A stretch of 64,000 bases of DNA, taken from positions 218,867,741 to 218,931,740 of the forward strand of contig CM041465.1 of the NCBI GenBank assembly GCA_023213395.1, in the 5' to 3' direction. The position numbers were made by a program, and so were the translations under genes. Source of the DNA: Cycas panzhihuaensis. Its lineage: Eukaryota > Cycadophyta. This document shows, piece after piece, positions 11,735 through 23,100 of this stretch. Position 1 is the stretch's first letter. Every line of letters starts with the position of its first letter. The notes under the pieces are model-generated. The model saw only the letters and a list, made by a program, of their open reading frames with translations, was not told where the DNA came from and made no database searches.

Positions 11735-12545
11735 GCTAATCCTCATAAATAAGAGGTTATCCTTGAGTCACTAATTAATCATATGCCTCTTCCTTTTGAG
11801 GAAGGGAATGTATTCCTATAAGGAGAAATTATTGATATTGCTATCATGCTAGGTAAAATATCAAAGTAGAAGTTGAATGTACTCCTTAAGAAATTGAGAA
11901 ATATACAAAACTCTTTTGAGAATTTTAAGGTGTGTTTGCATGGGATTATATGGACATGAAAGACATTGATCCTGAGATTATTGCCCACAATCTTACTACA
12001 CTCCAAAAGACAAATTAATTAGGAAGAAATAATAGCCCATTCACCTTAAACTCTCAATCACTATAAAGGTAGGGGTTGAGAGATTCCATAGTCCTAGTTG
12101 TTAAGAAAAATAGAACAATTCATATTTGCATTGATTTTTGAGATATAAATAACATGTGCCCAAAGGATAACTTCCTCATACCATATCATGGGGTTTTAAG
12201 TTATGTCATTAATGGATGGCTTCTCAAGCTACACTCAAATTTAGATTTCACCTAAGGTTCACTATAAAACTGCCTTTATGACTTCTTGGGGTACTTTTAT
12301 TTATAAGACAATGCTGTTTGGATTAAAGAATATTGGGGTGAATTACCAACATGTTATGCAATTTATGTTCCATGACTATATCAATAAAATTATTGAGGTA
12401 TATATGGATGATCTTCTTAGACTCTTCAGTTTTGAAAACTATCCCTATGTTGTTTACCGAAGCTACATCCTTCACATATATTATTTACTCCTTAAATGAA
12501 TGGAAGTCCCTTAACCATTTTGTTTCTTCCTCAAATTGACAAGTC
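11735..12545 (+). pseudogene. Fragment E: Tat-lineage Ty3/gypsy RT, N-terminal half
   Basis: Plus-strand fragment of pol. It starts in the linker before RT (PLPFEEGNV-like), passes the Tat signature FAWDYMDMKDIDPE at about 11935-11980 (after a frame change) and enters RT: ICIDF, a TGA stop at 12139-12141, then DINNMCPKDNF. The open part 12278-12499 reads TSWGTFIYKTMLFGLKN, then YMDD at 12401-12412, the RT catalytic box. The rest of RT, RNase H and integrase are missing. It is closely related to the same region of element C (33490-34090), including the TGA at the same codon. Both ends abut unrelated elements. Confidence 0.75.
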
Positions 12546-12559
12546 CACCATAATTAAGA

Positions 12560-12977
12560 TAATGATATCGATAATGACAAAGTATATTATCATTATCAAC
12601 CAATACATTCAAAACTTAAGTTTATGGAGAGGGTAGAAATTTGAATAACCTATCTTGTATCATTTACCCTTTTGCTTTAATCACATTATTATTGATATTA
12701 TCCATGATTTCACATGTACCATTATTAAACACTAACTTGTACTGTGGTTTCATCATTTGTATAATAGATAATATATTTTTATTTAAGTAATATATCATAA
12801 ATAATTTTGGTTTCTCCACTGTTTATTTAAATTGACATAACACCTTTCCCTTGAATGTCTTATGTATTATCATCACTAAACACAACTTTATATTTCTTAT
12901 TGTTTTCTCCAATCTCATGAAACAAATTAACATTGTAAGGTGTATGTATTAAATAACCTAAATTAATGTACCCCTCA
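12560..12977 (-). pseudogene. Copia F: protease and start of pre-integrase region, broken
   Basis: Minus-strand part of a copia element interrupted by G at 12977. Just inside the junction the sequence gives YINLG, a decayed YIDSG protease site (Asp to Asn and Ser to Leu), then ENNKKYKVVFSDD and a conserved IQGKGVMSI segment. After a frame change it reads KNILSIIQMMKPQY and NGTCEIMDN, the standard pre-integrase block. It fades at about 12560-12610 against fragment E. The rest of the element lies at 19473-22500. Confidence 0.75.
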
Positions 12978-13351
12978 TGTTACATAACTTATCTGACTAA
13001 GTTATGTAAACCACTATGGACCCTTGTGCATGTGCCATCTAGCAGGCCAATAGTACGCATAGGTACTGCTGCCCAATAGAATGTAAGGCCGCTTAGCATG
13101 CCAATAGGATTACATGTATAAGACCCTATTTTATCTATATAAGGGTCATAAATTATAAATGATGGTTATCTTGATAGACCATTTTTATAAAGATTATGTT
13201 GTGGTACTTTCTATCTTTTGGTGATCATTTAGTGCTCTAGTGTTCCCATGAAAGTCTTGGTTAGCTTGTTTGCTCTATTGGATAAGAAGACGATACTGCG
13301 ATTATCAAATTCTCTGCTATCTCAAGAGTATTGGCAAGAAAAAATGTCCCA
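12978..13351 (+). repeat. G 5' LTR
   Basis: 374 bp, begins TGTTAC and ends GTCCCA. Matches 19094-19467 at about 90% by eye. A TATA-like CTATATAAGG at 13134-13143 would be the promoter. Two bases in from the left end is a perfect 12 bp inverted repeat (12980-12991 and 12998-13009) around a 6-base loop. Confidence 0.93.
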
Positions 13352-13353
13352 AG

Positions 13354-13369
13354 TGGTATCAGAGCTGCG
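13354..13369 (+). promoter_or_regulatory. G primer-binding site (tRNA-iMet)
   Basis: TGGTATCAGAGCTGCG, two bases after the LTR. The first 12 bases are the usual plant match to the 3' end of initiator tRNA-Met, which primes minus-strand DNA synthesis. Confidence 0.93.
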
Positions 13370-14559
13370 TCGCGATCGTGGGAGGCTGCTCAAAAGACCA
13401 TAATTTTTTTTTCTTTCTCTGTTAGATCGAGTACTCTCTCCACCCTAGTAGAGATCGAGGAAAGACCTTCACTTAGTACTCTCTCCATAGAGATTGAGGA
13501 ATGGTATCAGGACAATCCAAGAGTTGGGAGAAAGGGGAAATTCTTTTCCTAGGTAACTCTAGTACTTTATTCCTTGTCTTTCATCTGGTTTTAATTTCAT
13601 TCCTATTTTTCAATTCTGGCATTGATTTATATCTTAAGGGTAGATAACATCACTAGGCAGCTACTTTTTTCTCCCTCCCACCTCCTTTCCTGAGTAGTCA
13701 ACACCGCTAGGTGGCTACCCAAGTAGTTAGGTAGAGACCCTATACTAGGGGTCTTTAAATATTGTAGGGATCTATTGTTCTAGCTAAGCGTATAGTGGCC
13801 CTCCTACCTTTTGTGTGAAGGATTGGAGTATCACTCATGAGCCAAGCCCTAAACAGAACCTAGCTATGGAAGTGCACCTCCATGTACCTTCAAGTATATA
13901 GGAGGACCCCACCTTTAGGTCTTAATACTTTTCCAGCATAGGCAACTATCGACCACTGAAGTCTTGTAGTGCAGTGGTTAGTGGTTAGCGTCACAAAGCT
14001 ACCTGCCCCAAACTTCTACAGTTTATTGGCAGGCCTATAAGATGAAGCACACCTTGTCTAGTGGTTGGTAAGATACTTTGGTTAAGACTGTAAGTTACCT
14101 CATAATTTAAAAAAAAATAAGAAAGAAAAAAAAGGGAAAAAAAAGAAAAGAAAAGAAAAAAGCAAGAGAAGAAAATTTATCCTTACAGGTATATACCTCA
14201 TTTTGATCAGCACATCGTACTAGTTAATTTGCACTAGGTTGATATATACTGTAAATTTTCATAATTTTTAGTACCTAGTCATCGGTGGGTCCCACCCCTA
14301 CCCCCACCCCCCTCCCCCCCCCCTTACACTTCACATGCCCCAGTTGAATAAGCTTTTCACACTATTGAAAGAACTTGATATCTTGTTTATGTAACTTTCT
14401 TTGGGGTCAATAGGCTATAGACACCCCACAATCTCCCTATTCACCCCCCTCTCTTTTCCTTAACAACCCCTTTTCTTACGTCTCGTTCTTTCTTGATCTT
14501 TCCCACTTCGTTCATTCCCCTTCTTTCTACTTATTCCTACCTCTTTGCGCCCTTTCTCC
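13370..14559 (+). other. G leader, untranslated
   Basis: No coding signal. Contains a short near-tandem duplication around AGTACTCTCTCCA (13426-13502), an A/G-rich tract (14108-14172) and a C-rich tract (14297-14323). Leaders of about 1.2 kb are normal for this kind of element. Confidence 0.6.
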
Positions 14560-15588
14560 ATGGGTCCTCAAACCAATGGTGATAAAATCTCAGGACTCAA
14601 GACCGAAGTCCACAGAATTAATAATAAAATAGAGGATCTCAGCCACATATGCAAGGAGGTTAAAAATGAAGTAATTACCATGCACGCAAAATTTAGCTCA
14701 AAATTGTAAAACCTAGCATCTCATGCTGATGTCTAAGATGTAATTAAGAGGTTGAACAACTTCTCTCCTCCACCACCAGTTGGGCCTGCATAGTAACAAA
14801 TTGTACCTCTGCCTCCATGTCAGCAATAACCATTCCATCGTAAGATCAACATACCCATATATGATCCAGATCTCAATAGGGATAATGCACGAAGTTGGAT
14901 TAGCAAACTAGAGTCTTACTTTACACTCAACCTAATCTCAGTGAATGAGAAACTTACATTTGCTTCCATTCACTTAAATGGGAAGGCACATCATTGGTTC
15001 CGATGGTGGAAATGGGAGTATCCCTCAAGCCAGTCTTGGGCGTATTTCTCTATCTATTTTTTCAAGCAGTATGAAGACACTTGGAGTTAATCTTTTTTTA
15101 CACAGCTAACACGTTTGAAGCAAGTATCCTCTGTCGAAGTTTACACGGATGAGTTCCAATCTTTATGTAATCAGGTTAATCCCCAACTTGATAAATAGAC
15201 AGAGATAGATACATACATGTCTGGACTTAAAGAACGTATCCAAATGCACTTGAAGACAGTCTCCTTATCTACTCTAAAGGATGCAATTAATATGGCTAAA
15301 GCAGTAGAAGCAAAATTTGCTATAGAAAGACCTCCTCCATTCAGACGAGACTCCATGTGGTTTTTATGTTCTCGATAAGCTGATACGACCTGGTCCTAGA
15401 GACCTTGATCACGCCCATGACCAGAGGACACCCTAGCTATATTTCTCAAGTAGCACACTGAGGAATCATCGTCGAAGTCCATCCACATCACTCCTACAGA
15501 GGTACAACATCATCGGGAAGCCGATCTATATATACAATGTTCTAAAAAATGGACCATTGGTCACAATAGAAGCTGCAAAGCTAGGAAG
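14560..15588 (+). pseudogene. G gag, nonsense-mutated
   Basis: Particle protein. Start chosen at the ATG at 14560 (MGPQTNGDKISG), which opens the frame that runs on through protease. A coiled-coil-like N-terminus is followed by a Pro-rich spacer, then the gag core with IPIYDPDLNRDNARSWISKL and HHWFRWWKWEYP, and ending in a KDAINMAKAVEAKF helix near 15280-15320. A zinc-knuckle relic at 15520-15585 reads CSKKWTIGH then SCK. About a dozen in-frame stops (first TAA at 14707), mostly where Gln fits. No net frameshift from 14560 to here. Confidence 0.85.
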
Positions 15589-16394
15589 ATGGTCTTCTTA
15601 ATTGACCTAGACTTACCCTCAGATGATGACCCTGAGATTGAGCATGAATATGATGATGAGCCCCAAGACCACCCTACTGATGAGTTATCCATAAACCCTG
15701 AGCCTGAAGTTTCCTTATCCATAGTTACCTCCATTGCATATCCTGAACCACTTCGAGTCAAAGGACTACTTAGAAAAATCCCAATTACCATTTTGATCGA
15801 CAGTGGTGCGTCGCTAAATTTCATCGACATCTCTATTGCCCGCTAATTGAATCTTTACATAGAACCTAAAATTGGCTTCACTTGCTCCTTACCTGGTCAT
15901 CACACACTCCATTGTGTGGGAACAATAAAAAACCTCATGGTCCACATTGGCTCATATACCCCTGTCTCTGATTTTTATGCCCTATCCATAGGTGGGTCAG
16001 ATGTAATTCTTGGCATATAATGGCTCTAGACTTTAGGGACTTATAGCACTAATAACTCACCCACGACCCCCTTCATTATGTTCAAAGATCACATGGGCTG
16101 CTCTCATAAACTTTATGGGATGCAAGCCCCCCCAAACAAAGTAATCTCACCCTCATGAATGTGCCACCAACTCAATAATAACATTAGATACATTGTTCGT
16201 CTTAACCATATCCAGGCGCCCTCGGGTATCCACCCTGATATCCAGCAAGTATTAGATCGATACCAATCTGTATTTGCTCTATTACCTGCTAGCCCCCCAC
16301 TTGATTGAGGCTTTTACCATACTATTGAGTTACAAAGCTCACACGACCCGATAAGCCTTCGACCATATAGAAATTTCTATTTCTAAAAAAATGA
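15589..16394 (+). pseudogene. G aspartic protease, nonsense-mutated
   Basis: Same frame as gag. After an acidic spacer (DLPSDDDPEIEHEYDDEP) comes the retropepsin active site ILIDSGASLNF at about 15790-15825. Next are a HHTLHCVG strand and SIGGSDVILGI at about 15985-16017, the second half of the fold. It would cut the Gag-Pol polyprotein. Stops at 15844 and 16018 among others. The frame changes by a one-base loss at about 16394, just before RT. Confidence 0.85.
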
Positions 16395-17126
16395 ATCGAA
16401 AAAATCACGCAAGAATTGTTGGACATGGGTATCATCCAACCTAGTAAAAGCTTGTATGAAGCACCCATCATATTAGTTCGCAAGAAGGATGGATCTTTCT
16501 GACTTTGTGTTGATTATCGTGTGCTTAATAAAATCACCATAAAAAATAAGTTTCCCATGCCATGAATCAATGACATGTTAGATGAAATCCATGGTGCTGC
16601 AATTTTCACCAAGCTTGATTTACAGTCAGGATACTACCAAATCCCCATCTTGCCAGAGGATCAACATAAAACAACTTTCTAAACCCGCCATGGCCACTTT
16701 GAGTTCCAGGTCATGCCCATTGGCCTATGTAATGCTTCGGCCACCTTTCAGGCCCTCATGAACAAGATCTTTTTCCCATACTTATGAAAATTTGTCATCG
16801 TCTTCTTCGACGATATTCTTATCTATAGCTCAAACATGCCGGCCTATATCCCACATCTAGAAACAGTCCTTCAAATCCTAGCTGAGAATAAACTGTATGC
16901 TAAGCTCTCCAAATGTGAATTTGGGAAATCTAAATTACAATACCTTAGGCATATTATATCCTTTGTAGGGGTTTGGGTGGATCCTGATAAAATCTCTGTC
17001 ATCACTAATTGGCCAACCCCAAAAACCCTGACCCAATTGCAGGTTTTCTTAGGACTTAGTAGATTCTATTGTCGATTCGTTCGAAATTATGCCACCCTAA
17101 CCACTCCCTTAACCCACTTACTTTAG
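16395..17126 (+). pseudogene. G reverse transcriptase, nonsense-mutated
   Basis: Complete Ty3/gypsy RT in one frame. Blocks in order: IEKITQELLDMGIIQ, APIILVRKKDGSF, a TGA at 16500 where the family has Arg, [28 protein letters not shown] (with His to Tyr), and VFFDDILIYS at about 16800-16830 with both catalytic Asp intact. The thumb follows (CEFGKSKLQYLRHI and VFLGLSRFYCRF). Further stops at 16563, 16680 and 16785. Copies element RNA to DNA in the particle. Confidence 0.9.
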
Positions 17127-17600
17127 AAGGATTCCTTCCAGTGGTCCCCTTCAGATAATGAGGCCTTCCTTCATTTAAAGGAGGTCATGATAACCACCCT
17201 AGTCTTGGCCTCCCCTGACTTTTCTCAGCCTGTCTAATTTGAATGCGATGCCTCTGGGTTTGAATTGGGTGCAGTCTTAATGCGAGACTTCCACCCCATT
17301 ACCTTCAAAAGTCAAAAACTCAAAGATCATGAGTGTTGACTTTCTACCTATCAAAAAGAAATGCGGGCCATCCTCCATGCTGTTGACAAGTGGTAACAAT
17401 ATCTACTTGGTTCTAAATTCACTATCCTCATTAATCATCATAGCCTTCGTTATTTACTAGATCAACCAGTCCTCTTAGAAGAGCAGGTGAAATGGGTCAA
17501 CCGCCTCTAAGTTTTTGATTTTACAATCACATACAAAAAGGGGAAAGATAACATTGTGGTAGATGCTCTCTTGAGGTTGCCTTCACCTACACTTAGCGAT
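17127..17600 (+). pseudogene. G RNase H, nonsense-mutated
   Basis: Continues the RT frame. FECDASGFELGAVL at about 17239-17280 holds the first catalytic Asp, STYQKEMRAILHAVDKW near 17342 holds the catalytic Glu, and DNIVVDALLRLPS near 17548-17586 is the C-terminal end with the last Asp. Stops near 17235, 17337, 17394 and 17508, each at a position where Gln or Arg fits. Degrades the RNA strand after copying. Confidence 0.87.
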
Positions 17601-18880
17601 AACATCGATCATACCGAGGACCCTGCCATTTATGCCATTTCCTCCCCACAACCGACATGGCTACAGGATTTAGCCATGGCTAACCAAAACCAACATGATT
17701 TTGTGCATTGGGCCAATAAGGTCCACACTCATAAGGATTGGTCCATCCATAATAATCTTCTCTTATACTAAAATCACATATTCGTACATCCCCTCTCAAC
17801 TTTTATCGTGCAGATTTTATCAGAATATCATTCTTCCCCTCTTGGAAGCCACTTTGATTTTGATAAAACTTACCGTAGGATTCATTCTGACTTATTTTGG
17901 CCAAAAATAAAATCCACCATTCTTACCTTTGTCTCAGAATGTGATACATGCCAATGTAACAAAGCTGATACAAAACCCCAACCGGGCCTCCTTCAACCAT
18001 TGCACATCCCACAAGGTAAATGGTAAGATATTGCCATGGACTTTATAACGGGCCTACCACCATCTTCTGGATCTAACTCCATTTTAGTAGTCATAGATCA
18101 GTTTACAAAATATGCCCACTTCTTACCCGTCCACACAACCTATAAAGCCCCACGCATTGATGACATCTACATCCAGACAATATTTCGTCTGCACGGTTTT
18201 CCATTCACCATTGTATGCGATCGTGACCCTAAATTTACTAGCTCCTTTTGGTAAGAGCTATTCCGTGCATCATGTACATCATTCAACATGAGTTCTGTAT
18301 ACCATCCATAGATTGATGCCCAATCTGAGATCCTTAACAAAACTCTGGAGACCTACTTATATTGCTTTGCATTTGACCACCAGTCTAAATAGACATCATG
18401 GCTAGCTCTAGCTGAGCATTGGTACAACTCCTCACACCATTCAACCATTGGAATGCCCCCATTTTTAGCTCTCTATGGGTATCCCCCACCGTCCCACCAC
18501 ACCTTAGCTCCCAACCTTTGTACAATAGCAGTACAACAAAAATTATAGCATATGGACCAAATTCTCCACACCCTTAAATAAAACCTATCTATGGCCCAAA
18601 ATTAAATGAAACAATTAGCAAACTGCCACTGCTCTGATCGCTCCTTCAACATTTGGGATCTAGTATTCCTTCGTCTCTAATCTTATAAGAAATAATCCCT
18701 TCACCATCATAAGAACCACAAACTTAGCCCTCAAAGTTATGGCCCCTCTAAAGTCCTTAAACGTGTTGGTGAAGTTGCATATGCTCTCGACCTTCCCCCC
18801 ACCATAAACATCCATAATATTTTTCATGTCTCCTGTCTTCGACAGTGTCTAAGAAAAACCCATACTCCCCAGACAACCCT
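17601..18880 (+). pseudogene. G integrase, nonsense-mutated
   Basis: Inserts the element. In one frame: the zinc-binding H-H-C-C module (YHSSPLGSHFDF, then CDTCQCNK at about 17941-17964), then the catalytic core with first Asp in DIAMDFITGLP (18030-18060), second Asp in CDRDPKFTSSFW (18218-18254) and the region of the third residue in YHP, a TAG, then IDAQSE (about 18300-18326), where the catalytic Glu is kept. The C-terminal GPY/F-like module follows (YGPSKVLKRVGEVAYALDL, about 18740-18795). Stops at Gln-like positions throughout, no frameshift seen. Confidence 0.87.
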
Positions 18881-19080
18881 TCTAATTTTGGATGAAGAGC
18901 AAACCTTGTCCGTACCTCCAGAACATATCCTGGCTACTAGACAATGGTGTCTCCAGAATCGGTCCATTTCAAAATATTTGATATAGTGGAAAGACTACAC
19001 CTCCGATGAAGCAACTTGGGAGTCTGATGAGTTTGTCAAAAAGCACTCACATCTCACATGCCTCGAGGACTCAACATCTT
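18881..19080 (+). pseudogene. G chromodomain at integrase C-terminus
   Basis: PPEHILATRQWCLQNR leads into a TAG-interrupted LI-stop-WKDYTSDEATWE (about 18977-19025), the aromatic-cage region of a chromodomain. It ends at a TAG at 19078-19080 just before the polypurine tract. In chromoviruses this module steers integration towards marked heterochromatin. Confidence 0.85.
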
Positions 19081-19093
19081 AGGGGAGGGGACT
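19081..19093 (+). promoter_or_regulatory. G polypurine tract
   Basis: AGGGGAGGGGAC directly before the 3' LTR; primes plus-strand DNA synthesis. Confidence 0.9.
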
Positions 19094-19467
19094 TGTTACA
19101 TAACTTATCTAACTAAGTTATGTAAACCACTATGGAACCTTGTGCATATGCCGTCTAGTGGGCTAATAGTATGCATGGGCGTTGTCGCCCAATAGAATGT
19201 AAGGCCACTTAGGCTGCCAATAGGATTACATGTATAAGACCCTATTTTGTCTATATAAGGATCATAAATTATAAATGTTGGTTATCTTGATAGAACATTT
19301 TTATAAAAATTGTGCTGTGGTACTTTCTATCTTTTGGTGATCATTGAGCGCTCTGGTGTTCCTGTAAAACTCTTGGTTAGCTTGTTTGCTCTATTGGATA
19401 AGAAGATGCTGCTACAATTGTCAAATTCTCTGCTATCTCAAGAGTACTGGCGAGAAGAAACGTCCCA
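19094..19467 (+). repeat. G 3' LTR
   Basis: 374 bp, same length and ends as 12978-13351. The terminal 12 bp inverted repeat (19096-19107 and 19114-19125) is intact here too, although the loop has changed. TATA-like CTATATAAGG at 19251-19260. Confidence 0.93.
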
Positions 19468-19472
19468 ACTCA

Positions 19473-20460
19473 TCATTTGAAGTTTGAGCAATCAAACTTG
19501 AATAAAATAAAGTTTTATTCTTTTGTGATGTGTGAACTATGGTATTCACCTTTAGTTTAATTTTTTCTTCTAATTTAGCATTCATTTATAAGATGCTTAA
19601 AGTTTCTACATTTGTAGCATTGAGGCTATTGTGTAAAACCTCTTCATTTTTCTCCTCTTCCTTGTGGAGCAGGATCCTACTTCCATAGCTTTTGATGGGA
19701 GTTCTCTTTGTACTCATTCCATGAAAGTTTTGTGGTTATCTACCTCTCAAATTCAAGGTATCAACTTGGGAATTTAGTAGTCTCCTAAATCTCCCCTTCA
19801 AGATTGCCTTAGTCGTAAGATTTGACTTAAAATTCTTATTATATACCTTATTCCTCTCTACTATAACAAGTAATATAACACTCAATTCATCAATTGTTAA
19901 AGTATAAAGAACCTCTGATTTTTTAATACTTGTTGTTATATTTTCAACTTTCATAATTCCATATATACTCATTATCTTTTCAACAACTATTTACTTAGTA
20001 ATTTCTTCACTTAAAGACCTCATTTGATTAATTAATGATGAAATCATTAGTAGCATTAGATGTATTTACCCTAAGATTCTCAAAATTTCTTCTTAAGGTT
20101 TATAGTTTAGTACTAGTAGCACCTTCAAATATAGCTTTTAAAATATTTTAAGCTTCTTTTGATGTACTAATATTATAAACTAAAGGAAATATTGGATCAT
20201 ATAATGGACAAAAGATAAGAGAGAGAGTGAGATTCATTATCTTTCTTTGTTAGTTCATTCAATTCATTTTCTTGATTAGGTTATAGTTGAGTAACAAGAA
20301 TAGTTGGAAAAGGTAGTTTGTAGCCTTTTTTAATAGAATTCCATCAAACACATGCCATTCAAATAGGTTACATTCTTCATGACCATAATAAGTAATTTTT
20401 TCCATCAAACTTGGGAAGAATAAAGTTACTGACAAGTATAACCATCATTGTAAATGTTAT
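19473..20460 (-). pseudogene. Copia F: gag, broken
   Basis: Continues copia F across G. On the minus strand the zinc knuckle CYKCRNFKHLINEC lies at about 19582-19626 with all four ligands intact. 19736-19972 carries LTIDELSVILLVIVERNK, the conserved helix of copia gag. Further up come TSKLQTLRRNF-like and EA-stop-NILKAIFEGATS segments near 20130-20170, where the stop replaces the usual Trp. Gag fades at about 20460. Several stops and shifts. Confidence 0.78.
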
Positions 20461-22482
<2,022 letters not shown>

Positions 22483-22495
22483 GGCTCTTATATCA
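22483..22495 (-). promoter_or_regulatory. Copia F primer-binding site, decayed
   Basis: On the minus strand TGATATAAGAGCC, matching the plant initiator tRNA-Met site TGGTATCAGAGCC at 11 of 13 positions. The sequence just above it on the plus strand begins TGTGAAATTT, suitable for the inner edge of an LTR. Confidence 0.6.
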
Positions 22496-23100
22496 TGTGA
22501 AATTTAGAGCATGCAACAAATAAAAATAACAATAGTTGATGAAAATATCAAAACATTCCAAATTGATTATTGATAAGCAAAGTAAATACATATATAGGTC
22601 ATGTTATCACAATGAAAGCCAATCACATGGTACTAGCAAGACACTCGATAAAAGCATATTATTAATACACTAATTATGCATTATCCTCTAATACTTAGAA
22701 CCACTTATTAAAATCCAACACATCCAAAATATTAAAATAAAATTAATACCCTCATACCTATTACTACCAATACTATGTTTTCAAAATCAAGATTACTTTA
22801 CCAAGTATTAATACCTAAATTAGTATATTAAGTATCTCAAACAAGCTTATAACTATCGATTAAACTAATAAAACCTACATCATATAAATATTTCATTCAT
22901 AATACCAAAATTACCATTCTATAATAACCAAACTAAATTAAAGGCAATGCAAATGTATAGAAAATTACCTCCTAAAGAAGATTATAATTATATAACAAAA
23001 ATTAGAGGCCACAAATAAGATGAACTCATAATACATAAGCAATATAGTAATTGATCATCTCTTTGTATCTTATTAGGAATTTTCATGAAAAATATTTATC
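22496..23100 (-). repeat. Copia F 5' LTR, outer edge unknown
   Basis: AT-rich sequence directly upstream of the primer site. No second copy is in the window, so the length is a guess and the end coordinate is nominal. No coding signal. Confidence 0.35.

Larger units (their letters stand above)
12978..19467 (+). mobile_element. G: chromovirus (Ty3/gypsy with chromodomain), near complete but inactivated
   Basis: A full-length 6490 bp element: 374 bp LTRs at both ends, initiator tRNA-Met primer site, gag-protease-RT-RNase H-integrase-chromodomain in one polyprotein order, and a polypurine tract. It sits inside copia F. The flanking five bases are CCTCA on the left and ACTCA on the right, a target duplication with one change. 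The two LTRs differ at roughly three dozen of 374 positions by hand count. The polyprotein keeps one frame from 14560 to about 16394, loses one base there, and keeps the second frame to 19080, yet carries some 35-40 in-frame stops. The primer site and short LTRs suit Reina or Tekay chromoviruses; I cannot choose. Confidence 0.93.

Noticed and set aside
13495-13520. Second TGGTATCAGGAC near 13503 as another primer site
   Set aside because: Lies inside G's leader without an LTR end before it; the site at 13354 is correctly placed.
14560-19080. Stop codons recoded as Gln/Arg (alternative genetic code or RNA editing) in element G
   Set aside because: The host is a plant by element content, element C and the gag genes of D and F also lose Trp codons to stops, and missense decay is widespread. 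Decay explains it more simply; the bias itself is kept as a finding.
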